This document shows positions 16,466-25,001 of a DNA stretch of 64,000 nt, one piece after another (within the stretch, counting starts at the first letter, position 1; every line of letters begins with the position of its first letter). The position numbers and the translations under genes are program-made. The stretch is taken from the NCBI RefSeq assembly GCF_001536285.1, contig NZ_FAOZ01000011.1:124001-188000 (forward strand), read 5' to 3'. Origin of the DNA: Parafrankia irregularis. Lineage in GTDB: Bacteria > Actinomycetota > Actinomycetes > Frankiales > Frankiaceae. Below the pieces are notes generated by a model that searched no databases, had not been told where the DNA came from, and saw only the letters and a program-made list of their open reading frames with translations.

Positions 16466-18369
16466 GCTACGACCACGGCGCCGCCGGCTACGACGTCTAC
16501 GGCGCCGGCGCCGGCGACGACTACGGCCACGACTACGACGGCACCGGCTACGACGGCACCGGCGAGGACCCCGGCTACCAGGCCAGCGGGTACGTCGATC
16601 TCGGTGGCAGCCAGCGCAGCCGCCGCCGGCAGGCGAAGGCACAGGCGGCCCACGAGCGGCGGTCCCGGCGGGCCGAGCGGGCCGCGGCCAACGCGGAACG
16701 GGCCTCCATGCGCCGGGCCCAGTCGTCGCTGCGCCGCGGCGCCCAGCCGCCGCGGCTGCTCGGCCCCTTCGCCGGCCGCGCCTTCCACAAACTGCGCCTG
16801 CCGGCACACATGGAGACCACGGCGCAGATCGCCGGGATCTACCCGTTCGTCGTCGATTCCGGGCTCGACGCCCCGGGCATGTACATCGGCCGGCACGTGT
16901 GGTCGGGCAACTCCTTCGACTTCGACGTCTTCGAGCTGTACCGGCAGCAGGTGATCGAGAACCCGAACTTCGCGGTGTTCGGCGCCGTCGGCTCGCGCAA
17001 GTCCGCGCTGCTCAAGACGCTGATCTCCCGCGGTTCCGCGTTCGGCTACCAGGCCGCCGTCCCCTGTGACCCGAAGGGTGAGTACACCCGGCTGGCGCGC
17101 CGCCTCGGCTGCGAGCCGACCTACATCGGGCCGGGCCTGTCGACCAGGCTCAACCCCCTGGACGCCCCACCGCGCCCCCGGGGCATCGCGGACGCGGACT
17201 GGGCCCGGGAGGTGAAGCGCGCCCGCTCGGCGCTGCTGTCCTCGCTGATCGAGACGGCCAAGGGCGTGCCGCTGACACCGGCCGAGCACACCGCCGTCGA
17301 CCTCGCGCTCGACGTCGTCACCCGGCAGATCACCGGCGCCGACCCGGATCGCTGGGCCACCCCGCTGCTCCCCCACGTGCTGGAGGCGATGACCGACCCG
17401 TCCGAGGAGGACTGCTCGGCCCTGCCGATGACCGCCATGGAGCTGCGTGACGCGTCCCGGGACGCGACCCTGACGCTGCGGCGGCTCACGCACGGTGCAC
17501 TCGGTGGTCTCTTCGACGGCCCGACGACCTCGCCGCTGGACTTCGACAAGCCGATCGCGGTGCTGAACCTGGAGCGGGTCCAGGGCAGCGACGAGATGAT
17601 CGCGCTGATCATGACCTGTGCGCAGGCCTGGATGGAAGCGGCGCTGATGCGCCAGGACGGCGTGCAGCGCTACGTCGTCTACGACGAGTGCTGGCGGCTG
17701 ATGCGGTTCGCGGGGCTGGTCCGCCGGCTGTCCGCCCAGCAGAAGCTGGCGCGGCAGTGGGGCTGCGCGAACGCCATCGTGGCGCACCGCATCTCGGACC
17801 TGCTCTCGGCCTCCCCCGACTCGGTGGAGATCGCCAAGGGCCTGCTCGCCGAGACGGCGATCCGGATTCTCTACAAGCAGGCGTCGGACCAGATCGCCGA
17901 CACCAAGGAGGCACTCGGCCTCACGGACGTCGCCGCCGACCTGCTGCCCCGGCTGGACCCCGGCTACGCCCTCTGGCTGATCCAGCACCGTGCCTTCTAC
18001 GTCGAGCACGTGGTCGGCGACCTGGAGATCCCGGTCGTGCTCAACGGCTCGAAGATGCACGGCGAGGTCGACGACACCAACCTCGTCCCCGACGATCTCG
18101 ACCCCAGCGAGCTCGACCCACCCGAGCTCAACCCCCGGCTGACATCCGATCCGCCCGGTGTGGCCTTCAGCGTGCCCGCGCCGATGCCGGTGCCCGCGGC
18201 GGGTCAGCTGACCCACGCCTACCACGACGAGCGGGGCCACGACCCGGCCGAGGAGGACGAGGAGAACCTCGTCGCGCGGGCGCACTGGGCGGCACCACCC
18301 CTCGTGCGGGACGGCGTCCACCACATCCAGGTCGGCGACCCCCAGATCGTGGACGCGCCACCCAACTAG
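16462..18369 (+). CDS. VirB4/TraC-like conjugation ATPase
   Basis: This is a 635-residue protein. A Tyr/Gly/Asp-rich N-terminus and a strongly basic Arg/Ala segment (about residues 53-97) precede the FtsK/HerA-type ATPase fold. Walker A is GAVGSRKSALLKT from residue 174; the Lys-Ser pair is present but the preceding Gly is Arg. Walker B is YVVYDECWRL near residue 405. VAHR followed by SDLL and a C-terminal GYALWLIQHR segment are typical of the VirB4 C-domain. It should energise substrate or subunit movement. It is the last gene of the operon; two palindromic repeats follow before a convergent gene. Confidence 0.92.
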   Translation: MSYDHGAAGYDVYGAGAGDDYGHDYDGTGYDGTGEDPGYQASGYVDLGGSQRSRRRQAKAQAAHERRSRRAERAAANAERASMRRAQSSLRRGAQPPRLLGPFAGRAFHKLRLPAHMETTAQIAGIYPFVVDSGLDAPGMYIGRHVWSGNSFDFDVFELYRQQVIENPNFAVFGAVGSRKSALLKTLISRGSAFGYQAAVPCDPKGEYTRLARRLGCEPTYIGPGLSTRLNPLDAPPRPRGIADADWAREVKRARSALLSSLIETAKGVPLTPAEHTAVDLALDVVTRQITGADPDRWATPLLPHVLEAMTDPSEEDCSALPMTAMELRDASRDATLTLRRLTHGALGGLFDGPTTSPLDFDKPIAVLNLERVQGSDEMIALIMTCAQAWMEAALMRQDGVQRYVVYDECWRLMRFAGLVRRLSAQQKLARQWGCANAIVAHRISDLLSASPDSVEIAKGLLAETAIRILYKQASDQIADTKEALGLTDVAADLLPRLDPGYALWLIQHRAFYVEHVVGDLEIPVVLNGSKMHGEVDDTNLVPDDLDPSELDPPELNPRLTSDPPGVAFSVPAPMPVPAAGQLTHAYHDERGHDPAEEDEENLVARAHWAAPPLVRDGVHHIQVGDPQIVDAPPN

Positions 18370-18415
18370 GGCCGTGGCAGCCGCCCCTGCCCCGGCTGCG
18401 CGCCCGAAGGGGAAG

Positions 18416-18481
18416 GCGCGAAGAGTGGAGGATTTTCGTCGTCTCCGCGACCACGATCCGCAGGCCTTACCCAGCAGCAAC
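18416..18481 (+). repeat. Dispersed palindromic repeat, copy A (degenerate)
   Basis: This copy has the order GAAGAGTGGAGGATT, a GTCG/CGAC core, then a GGCCTTACCCAGCAGCAAC 3' module. It matches copy B about 97 bases downstream and copy D near 55.9 kb, but its hairpin arms are degraded. It lies after the last T4SS-like gene. Confidence 0.6.
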
Positions 18482-18512
18482 GCCAGCCGCAGCGCCAACT
18501 CGGAGCCGTGGT

Positions 18513-18578
18513 TCGAAGGGTGGAGGATATTTGGTCGTTTCAGCGACCAGAATCCTCCGGTCTTACTCAGAAGCAGCC
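18513..18578 (+). repeat. Dispersed palindromic repeat, copy B
   Basis: Arms GGAGGATATTTGGTCG (18522-18537) and CGACCAGAATCCTCC (18544-18558) pair with small irregularities around a 6-base loop. The 3' module CGGTCTTACTCAGAAGCAG follows. It probably acts as a bidirectional terminator between the VirB4-like gene and the convergent NERD gene. Confidence 0.7.
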
Positions 18579-18610
18579 GCAGATAGCGCTGCCCGTTGGC
18601 CCGGACAGCG

Positions 18611-19447
18611 CTATCTGCGCAGCATTCCCCGCAGCCGTGAGCGGGTCGGCCAGGACTGCGGCCCGGCGACCTCGTACCCCGGCAGGACCCGCTGCGCCAC
18701 GTCGACGAGCAGCGCGACGTCGATCGGGCGCAGCACCACTCCAGCGGCCAGGATGTAGTCCGCGACCCCGGCCACGGGCAACAGCAGGACACCATCGACC
18801 AGCGCGAGGCCGTCCGGCACCTCCGCCCGCGCGAACGCGACGACCGACTGTGCCTCGAGCTGCCAGCCGGCGGGCAGCTCGGCGACGAGCTGGCTGGTGG
18901 CCTCCTCGCCCATCCACGCGACCAGACCGAGCATGGCGCGCAGCGGCACCTTGCCAGCCCACACACCCGCCGGGTTCTGCCTGATCGGACCGCCGTGGGT
19001 GTCGGTCTCGATCACCCAGGCTCCGGACGGGCCGATGACCAGGTGGTCGATGTTGCCCGCGGAGTCCGCGAGCTGCCTGTCGTGGAGCACGGTGTAGCCG
19101 GCGCGGCCGAGCCGGTCCAGGGAGCGGGCGGTGCGGCGCTCGGCCTCGGCATCCAATCGCCAGGCCTCGATCTCCGGTGGAACACGGTAGTAGCGGATGG
19201 CGAACGCACCGAGGACCACGAGCGCGCCGAGCACCGCGGCCTGCGCCACCCGTACGGCCGGTAACCCGCCCAGACCGCAGAGAAACCCGGCGAGCGCGCC
19301 CGCGCCGGCAGCGCCGACAGCCGCCACGACGGCCACACGTCGCGATCTGTCGCCGCGCTCCGCCGCGTACAGCTGCCGTCGACGCTGGTACTCGGCCATG
19401 GCCGACCGGCCAGCCGGCACGCGATCATGAGTGTCCGCGGTCACCAC
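18611..19447 (-). CDS. NERD-domain (nuclease-related) membrane protein
   Basis: This is a protein of up to 278 residues with two transmembrane helices (about 39-60 and 65-84) followed by a NERD domain: EAERRTARSLDRL, YTVLHDR, GNIDHLVIGPSGAWVIET. The family consensus ends ET-K, but here it is ETDTHGG, so the usual lysine is missing. NERD is related to restriction-endonuclease folds and is seen in plasmid and DNA-processing proteins; activity here is uncertain. The GTG start at 19447 lies directly against AGGAGG, so the true start may be the second GTG at 19444 or further in. The gene is convergent with the T4SS-like operon. Confidence 0.85.
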   Translation of the reverse strand: MVTADTHDRVPAGRSAMAEYQRRRQLYAAERGDRSRRVAVVAAVGAAGAGALAGFLCGLGGLPAVRVAQAAVLGALVVLGAFAIRYYRVPPEIEAWRLDAEAERRTARSLDRLGRAGYTVLHDRQLADSAGNIDHLVIGPSGAWVIETDTHGGPIRQNPAGVWAGKVPLRAMLGLVAWMGEEATSQLVAELPAGWQLEAQSVVAFARAEVPDGLALVDGVLLLPVAGVADYILAAGVVLRPIDVALLVDVAQRVLPGYEVAGPQSWPTRSRLRGMLRR

Positions 19448-19822
19448 CTCCTGTCAGCTCGGTACCGCCGCCGCGCTTCGGGGGACCGCAGGTGGGTACC
19501 GCGAGTCTGCCGCGATCCGGTCACCGGGCGCTACCAGCAATCTTCATCGTGAGGATCACACTTCCATCGAAAACGCGACCGCAACAGCCCGGAAGCGTGG
19601 AATAACCGAAAGAACTACCGAAGATGTACACACCCCCGTCTGGGAAGTGGTGGCTGCCCCCACGCCTTGTGTCAGGTGGAGAGTGTCAGGTGGAGACAGC
19701 CCACAACCCACGGCGCTGCGCCCGCTGCCCGACGAGGGGTAGCCGAGCCGCCGCTGTGGGGAGAACGCCCTCACGATAGGCGCCTGTCGACGTCGCCGAG
19801 GCGCAGGGAGAGGAGCCACTCG
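19448..19822. other. Divergent spacer upstream of egtA
   Basis: This gap of about 375 bases between the divergent NERD gene and egtA should contain both promoters. No convincing -35/-10 pair was found. It contains a perfect 14-bp tandem duplication at 19669-19696. The frame of egtA stays open back to 19667, but that part has neither a ribosome site nor family similarity. Confidence 0.5.
19669..19696 (+). repeat. Tandem 14-bp duplication upstream of egtA
   Basis: Two perfect copies of GTGTCAGGTGGAGA lie head to tail, about 130 bases before the egtA start. This is a possible regulator site or simple slippage. Confidence 0.85.
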
Positions 19823-21478
19823 ATGCCACTTCGCGTGACACCTGAGGCTTCTGGACGCAGGCAAACGGGTCGGACCAGCCCAAACGGCCCGACCGGTCAG
19901 CCCGAGACGACCGACGAGGCGGCCCACATAAAGATCACATCCGCATCTGCTTCCTCCGATGAGTCCGCCGCGGCGGAGCTGCGGTCGTTCGACGACCTCG
20001 TCGAACTCGCCATCCACGACGTCACCAGCGCCGATGCCAGAGCCGAGGGCTCGGCCGGGTCCGGAGCAGGAGCGGGAGCCTCGGCCGGAGAAGGAGCCAC
20101 CGGACGGGCGGACATGCGCCGGGTCGGCATCGAGCTCGAGTGGCTCGTCGTCGACGTCGCACGTCCCTCCCGCTCCGTCCCGCCGGACGAGACGGCTGCG
20201 GCCCTCATCGAGGCGCTCGGAACCACCGGGGCACCCGGAACCGCAGGGGCATCCGCCCGGTCGGGCCTGCCGGGGCCAGGACCAGGGCCGGAGGCCGGAG
20301 CGCCGGCCTCTCCAACCTCGCCAACCTCGCCGGCCTCGCCCTCACTGCCCTCGCTCCCCGGCGGCAGCCGGCTCACCTTCGAACCGGGCGGGCAGCTCGA
20401 GCTGTCCGGTCCGCCGCTCGCCCTGGCGGACGCCGTCGCCGCGATGCGCGGCGACCTCACGCTCGTTCGCGGCGCGCTCGCCCGCCACGGCCTCGGTCTG
20501 GCCGGCCTCGGGGTGGACCCGCTGCGGCCGCCGCGCCGCCACACGGCGGCCTCCCGGTACGTAGCGATGGAGGAGCATTTCCGCGCCGTCGGCGGTGAGG
20601 CCGGGCTGACGATGATGTGTTCCACCGCGTCCGTCCAGGTCAACCTGGACAGCGGTGCCGACGTCACGCAGACCGTCGAGCGTTTCCGGCTCGCCCACGC
20701 CCTGGAGCCGGTGCTGATCGCGATGTTCGCCGCGTCGCCGATGCCAGCCGGCCAGCCGCTCACCTGGCAGTCCGGCCGGCAGGAGGTCTGGGCCAGGATC
20801 GACCCGAGCCGCACCGGCCCCGTCCTGCCCGACCCGACGGTGCCGCCGACCGAATGGAACCCGCGCGGCGGAACCGACCATCTGGCCTGGCTGTGGGCGC
20901 GGTACCTGCACGACGCCCACCTCATGATGATCGCGGGGGACGACGGCGAGTATCAGGCCGTCGGGCACCGGGCGACCTTCGGCGACTGGCTGGCGGGCGG
21001 GCGGGCCGCGCCGAGCACCCGCCGGCCGACGCGCCAGGACCTCGGCTGGCACGCGACGACCCTCTTCCCACCGGTCCGTCCACGCGGCTGGCTGGAGCTG
21101 CGTTACCTGGACGCACAGCCGTCGGAGCTGTGGCCGGTCCCGGTGGCCGTCGCGTCGGTCCTGTTCGACGATCCGCTCGCCGCCCGCGAGGCCCTCGCGG
21201 CCAGTGTCGCGGTCGCCGGCCGGGCCCGGCTGGCGGCCCGGCTGGGGCTGCGGGACCCGGCGCTGCACCGCGCGGCGGTTCGGTGCGTCGACCTCGCCGT
21301 GGAGGCGCTCACTCGCGCCGGCGGTGATCCGGAGCTGCGCCTCGCCGTCGAGGCCTTCGCGGATCGCTACACCCGCCGGAGACGCTCGCCGGCCGATGAC
21401 CTGAGCCTGCGCCTCGCCGCCCGCGGGCCGGCGGAGCTGCTACGCGAGGAGGCGTCCCAGTGCGTCCTGGTCCCCTGA
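19823..21478 (+). CDS. egtA: Ergothioneine pathway glutamate-cysteine ligase
   Basis: EgtA makes gamma-glutamylcysteine, the sulfur donor for ergothioneine. ATG 19823 follows GGAGAGGAG and gives 551 residues. The GCS2-type fold is recognisable from RRVGIELEWLVVD, FEPGGQLELSGPP, LGVDPLRPPRRH and MMCSTASVQVNLD. About 85 N-terminal residues and a Gly/Pro/Ser-rich insertion (about 150-180) are disordered additions. It is the first gene of egtABCD, and its end overlaps egtB by 19 bases. Confidence 0.93.
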   Translation: MPLRVTPEASGRRQTGRTSPNGPTGQPETTDEAAHIKITSASASSDESAAAELRSFDDLVELAIHDVTSADARAEGSAGSGAGAGASAGEGATGRADMRRVGIELEWLVVDVARPSRSVPPDETAAALIEALGTTGAPGTAGASARSGLPGPGPGPEAGAPASPTSPTSPASPSLPSLPGGSRLTFEPGGQLELSGPPLALADAVAAMRGDLTLVRGALARHGLGLAGLGVDPLRPPRRHTAASRYVAMEEHFRAVGGEAGLTMMCSTASVQVNLDSGADVTQTVERFRLAHALEPVLIAMFAASPMPAGQPLTWQSGRQEVWARIDPSRTGPVLPDPTVPPTEWNPRGGTDHLAWLWARYLHDAHLMMIAGDDGEYQAVGHRATFGDWLAGGRAAPSTRRPTRQDLGWHATTLFPPVRPRGWLELRYLDAQPSELWPVPVAVASVLFDDPLAAREALAASVAVAGRARLAARLGLRDPALHRAAVRCVDLAVEALTRAGGDPELRLAVEAFADRYTRRRRSPADDLSLRLAARGPAELLREEASQCVLVP

Positions 21479-22917
21479 CCGCGGCGGCGGTGGCCGGCGA
21501 GCTCGACGCCGCCCGGCGCCGCTCCCTGGCCTACACCGACCTCACCGACGACGATCTGCTGCGCCAGCACTCCCCCCTGATGTCGCCGCTGGTGTGGGAC
21601 CTCGCCCACGTCGGCAACTACGAGGAGATCTGGCTGCTGCGCGCGCTGACCGAGGCCAGGGAGCTGCACGCCGGGCTGGACGACATCTACGACGCGTTCC
21701 GGCACAAGCGGGCCACCCGGACGTCCCTGCCGCTGCTCGGCCCGGCCGAGGCCCGTGGCTACCTGCGGGACGTCCGCGCCCGGGTGCTGGACGTCCTCGC
21801 CGCGCTGGAGCCCGATCTGCTGCTGCCACGTCCCGGCGCCGAGGCGGGGGCGAGGACAGGGGCAGGGGCAGGGGCAGGGGCGGAGCCGGTTCCGCGGAAC
21901 CGGCTGCTGGCCGACTCGTTCGTGTACGGCATGGTCATCCAGCACGAGCACCAGCACGACGAGACGATGCTCGCCACGCTGCAGCTACGCACGGGGCCGC
22001 CCGTCCTGGCGGACCCCGCGGACACAGACGGCCCGCACGCAGACGGCCCGGGCGGAGAGGGCCCGGACGGAGCAACCGCCGGCATCTCGGCACGGGCGGC
22101 GGGCGACGCGGGCGAGGTCCTCGTCCCGGCCGGCGAGTTCACGATGGGGACGTCGACCGAACCGTGGGCCTACGACAACGAACGGCCCGCGCACACCGTC
22201 CACCTGCCCGCCTTCCACATCGGCCGGTTCCCGGTCACGAACCGGGCGCAGATGGAGTTCATCGCCGACGGCGGCTATGACGACGAGCGTCTCTGGTCGG
22301 CCGACGGCTGGGCCTGGCGCTGCGCGGAGCATCTGAGCGCGCCGCTGTTCTGGTCCCGCGACGGCGATGTGTGGACGCGACAGCGCTTCGGGCGGGTCGA
22401 GCCCGTCCCGCCGGACGAGCCGGTGCAGCATGTGTGCTGGTATGAGGCCGAGGCGCACGCCCGCTGGGCCGGGCGGCGGCTGCCCACGGAGGCCGAGTGG
22501 GAGAAGGCCTGCGCGCACGACCCTGTCACCGGGCGTTCACGGCGGTATCCATGGGGCGACACCGACCCGACGTCCGAGCTTGCGAACCTGGGGCACGGGC
22601 GGGCCAGGCCCACACCGGTCGGTAGCCGGCCGGCCGGGGCCAGCCCGTGCGGAGCCGAACAGATGATCGGGGACGTATGGGAGTGGACCGCGAGCGGATT
22701 CACTCCGTATCCCGGATTCGCCTCGTTCCCGTATCGGGAGTACAGCGAGGTCTTCTATCCTCAGGGCGGCGAGTCCGCCCGTTATCGGGTGTTGCGTGGC
22801 GGTTCCTGGGCGACCCACTCCAGTGCGGTCCGGTCCACGTTCCGCAACTGGGACTTTCCGATCCGCAGGCAGATCTTCGCCGGGTTCCGGCTCGCGCGCG
22901 ACGCCGGGCCATCCTGA
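21460..22917 (+). CDS. egtB: Hercynine oxygenase (iron-dependent sulfoxide synthase)
   Basis: EgtB couples gamma-glutamylcysteine to hercynine with oxygen. The GTG start at 21460 has GAGGAGG just upstream, inside the end of egtA. The 485-residue protein has a DinB-like domain with the iron-binding HX3HXE motif in HEHQHDE (about residues 164-170) and an earlier His in DLAHVGNYEE. A formylglycine-generating-enzyme (FGE-sulfatase) domain follows: VLVPAGEFTMGT, NERPAHTVHLPAF, RLPTEAEWEKA, WGDTDPT and RVLRGGSWATH. A low-complexity Gly/Ala and a DGPHADGPGGEGPDG linker sit between the domains. Confidence 0.95.
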   Translation: MRPGPLTAAAVAGELDAARRRSLAYTDLTDDDLLRQHSPLMSPLVWDLAHVGNYEEIWLLRALTEARELHAGLDDIYDAFRHKRATRTSLPLLGPAEARGYLRDVRARVLDVLAALEPDLLLPRPGAEAGARTGAGAGAGAEPVPRNRLLADSFVYGMVIQHEHQHDETMLATLQLRTGPPVLADPADTDGPHADGPGGEGPDGATAGISARAAGDAGEVLVPAGEFTMGTSTEPWAYDNERPAHTVHLPAFHIGRFPVTNRAQMEFIADGGYDDERLWSADGWAWRCAEHLSAPLFWSRDGDVWTRQRFGRVEPVPPDEPVQHVCWYEAEAHARWAGRRLPTEAEWEKACAHDPVTGRSRRYPWGDTDPTSELANLGHGRARPTPVGSRPAGASPCGAEQMIGDVWEWTASGFTPYPGFASFPYREYSEVFYPQGGESARYRVLRGGSWATHSSAVRSTFRNWDFPIRRQIFAGFRLARDAGPS

Positions 22918-22931
22918 GGAAGGGGGCACCT

Positions 22932-23759
22932 GTGTGCCGCCATCTGGCCTGGCTCGGGGCACCTCGCACGCTCGCGGCGCTCACCGTCGACCCGCCGTTC
23001 GGCCTGCTGCGCCAGTCCTGGGCGCCACGCCGGATGCGGCACGGAACCATCAACGCAGACGGTTTCGGAGTCGGCTGGTACACACCGGCGCTGCGCCCGG
23101 AACCGGCGCGTTACCGACGCGCCGTGCCCATGTGGACGGATGCCTCGTACGAATCGATCGCGGGAACGATCAGTTCGTCCTGTGTGCTCGCCGCCGTGCG
23201 CAGCGCGACTGTCGGCATGCCGGTGGAGGAGACCGCGACGGCGCCGTTCACCCACGGCACGCTGCTGATGAGCCACAACGGCCGGGTGAACGCCGAGGCC
23301 GCGATGAGTGAGCTGCTGGCCCGGCCCGGCGCACCGGTGCCGGACTCCCGCTGCGACTCGGCCATCGTGGCCGCCCTGCTCTGGGAGAGCACGTCCCGGC
23401 TGCCACTGCCGAAGGCCGTGGCGGATGTCGTACTGACCCTGAGTGAGCTCACCGAACCGGACGGGACCCCGGCCCGGCTCAACCTCCTGGTCACGGATGG
23501 CACCCAGATCGTGGCCACCACCTGGCGGGACACCCTCAGCTACCGGGCGGGGCCGGACGGCGTTCTCGTCGCGAGTGAGCCGGACGACGACGACAGCGAT
23601 GACAGCGACAGCGCCAGCGATGACAGCGACGACAAAGGTGACAGCGACGACAGCGGCAACAGCAACAACGGCGACAGTTCGGGCTGGTTCGACGTACCCG
23701 ACCTACATCTCCTGGTGGCCGACACACGCAAAGTCACTCTTAGTAGTTTGATCTCTTAG
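22932..23759 (+). CDS. egtC: Gamma-glutamyl hercynylcysteine sulfoxide hydrolase
   Basis: EgtC is a class-II glutamine-amidotransferase (Ntn) hydrolase that removes the glutamyl group in ergothioneine synthesis. The GTG start at 22932 places Cys at position 2 (MCRHLAWLG), the catalytic nucleophile; GAGGAAGGGGG precedes it. NADGFGVGWY, RSATVGMPVEETATAPF, MSHNGRVN and DSRCDSAIVAALLW are family features. Near the C-terminus, between VASEP and WFDVPDLHLLVAD, there is an odd acidic Asp/Ser/Asn tract of about 34 residues encoded by GACAGC-like repeats. The normal end of the fold resumes after it. Confidence 0.93.
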   Translation: MCRHLAWLGAPRTLAALTVDPPFGLLRQSWAPRRMRHGTINADGFGVGWYTPALRPEPARYRRAVPMWTDASYESIAGTISSSCVLAAVRSATVGMPVEETATAPFTHGTLLMSHNGRVNAEAAMSELLARPGAPVPDSRCDSAIVAALLWESTSRLPLPKAVADVVLTLSELTEPDGTPARLNLLVTDGTQIVATTWRDTLSYRAGPDGVLVASEPDDDDSDDSDSASDDSDDKGDSDDSGNSNNGDSSGWFDVPDLHLLVADTRKVTLSSLIS

Positions 23760-23800
23760 AACGGCTACTGTGAGTCGCACGAGTAGACGGAGGGCCCACG

Positions 23801-24958
23801 TTGACATCCAGGACACCCGCAACTGCCACGGGAGCGCGCGGGTCCGCCTTCGCCGGAGCCAGCGGCGGCGACCCGAGCGGCATCCGCGACGAGCCCACCC
23901 GACCGCAGGACGCAACAGCCAACGGATTGGGGTCGGGGTCGGTGCCGGTCACCGGTATCACTGTCACACGCCACCTCGCCGCCGCCGAACGGCACGCGTC
24001 CCTCACCGCCGACGTCCGCGCCGGGCTGACCGCGAATCCGCGCGAGCTGCCGCCCAAGTGGTTCTACGACGCCACCGGCAGCCTGCTGTTCGACCGGATC
24101 ACCCGGCTGCCCGAGTACTACCCGACCCGGCGCGAACACGCGGTGCTCGCCGCCAACGCCGCGCGGATCGCCACGGCCTGCCCGGCGACGACGCTGATCG
24201 AACTGGGTTCGGGCACCTCGGAGAAGACCCGTCTGCTCCTGGACGCGCTGCGCAACGCCGGGGTGCTCCGTCGCTTCGTCCCGTTCGACGTCGACGAGGA
24301 GACCCTGTTGCGGGCGGGCCAGGAGATCCTCCGCTCCTACCCGGGCACGTCCGTGCACGCCGTGGTCGGCGACTTCGAACGCCACCTGGCCTTCCTCCCC
24401 GGCTCCGCGAGCGGCGACAGCGGGAGCGCGGGCGGCGTGGCGGCCGACCGGCGGCTCGTCGCCTTCCTCGGCGGCACGATCGGGAACCTGCGTCCCGAGA
24501 CCCGCGGCACGTTCCTGCGCGCCCTGCGAGACCAGTTCCACGACGGCGACGCGCTGCTGCTCGGCACCGACCTCGTCAAGGACCCCGCCCGCCTGGTCGC
24601 GGCGTACGACGACAGCGCCGGTGTGACGGCAGCCTTCAACCGCAACGTGCTCTCCGTGATCAACCGGGAGCTCGACGCCGACTTCGACCTGCGCGGCTTC
24701 GCGCACGTCGCGGCCTGGGATCCGGAGAACTCCTGGATCGAGATGCGGCTGCGCAGCGTCCGCGAGCAGGAGGTCAGCGTGCGCGCCCTCGGCCTGGTCA
24801 CCCGCTTCGGCGCGGACGAGCAGATGCGCACCGAGATCAGCGCCAAGTTCACGCTCGAAGGCATCCGGGCCGAACTCGCGGCGGCCGGCCTCGGCACCAG
24901 CGCGCAGTGGACCGACCCGGACGGCGACTTCGCGCTGACGCTGGCCGTCCCGGCCTGA
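23801..24958 (+). CDS. egtD: L-histidine N-alpha-methyltransferase
   Basis: EgtD trimethylates histidine to hercynine using SAM, the first step of the histidine branch. The TTG start at 23801 is favoured by GGAGGG 6 bases upstream and gives 385 residues, of which about 50 at the N-terminus are a disordered extension. Family motifs include PKWFYDATGSLLFDRIT, LPEYYPTRRE, LIELGSGTSEKTR (SAM loop), FDVDEETL, FLGGTIGNL and TEISAKFTLEGI. A short Ser/Gly-rich insertion follows FLPGS. It closes the egt operon; a hairpin overlaps its stop codon. Confidence 0.95.
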   Translation: MTSRTPATATGARGSAFAGASGGDPSGIRDEPTRPQDATANGLGSGSVPVTGITVTRHLAAAERHASLTADVRAGLTANPRELPPKWFYDATGSLLFDRITRLPEYYPTRREHAVLAANAARIATACPATTLIELGSGTSEKTRLLLDALRNAGVLRRFVPFDVDEETLLRAGQEILRSYPGTSVHAVVGDFERHLAFLPGSASGDSGSAGGVAADRRLVAFLGGTIGNLRPETRGTFLRALRDQFHDGDALLLGTDLVKDPARLVAAYDDSAGVTAAFNRNVLSVINRELDADFDLRGFAHVAAWDPENSWIEMRLRSVREQEVSVRALGLVTRFGADEQMRTEISAKFTLEGIRAELAAAGLGTSAQWTDPDGDFALTLAVPA

Positions 24959-24970
24959 GCCGGGACGGCC
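24943..24970 (+). terminator. Terminator overlapping the egtD stop codon
   Basis: A perfect 12-bp stem GGCCGTCCCGGC/GCCGGGACGGCC has a CTGA tetraloop that contains the stop codon itself. It separates egtD from the convergent ilvD. Confidence 0.75.
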
Positions 24971-25001
24971 GCCAGGCCGGTCGTCAGGACCCAGCCGCTG
25001 A

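Noticed and set aside
6407-18369. Calling the secretion-like locus an integrative conjugative element
   Set aside because: No relaxase, coupling ATPase, integrase, tRNA-linked att site or flanking direct repeats were seen.
16018-18966. 982-residue minus-strand open frame, and similar long frames antisense to other genes (4132-6054, 3279-4439, 25245-28034 plus strand)
   Set aside because: These are shadows caused by high third-position GC on the coding strand. They have no ribosome site, show Arg/Gly-rich nonsense composition and fully overlap genes with recognised domains.
19667-19822. Longer egtA start
   Set aside because: It has no ribosome site and contains the 14-bp tandem duplication; the ATG at 19823 has GGAGAGGAG.
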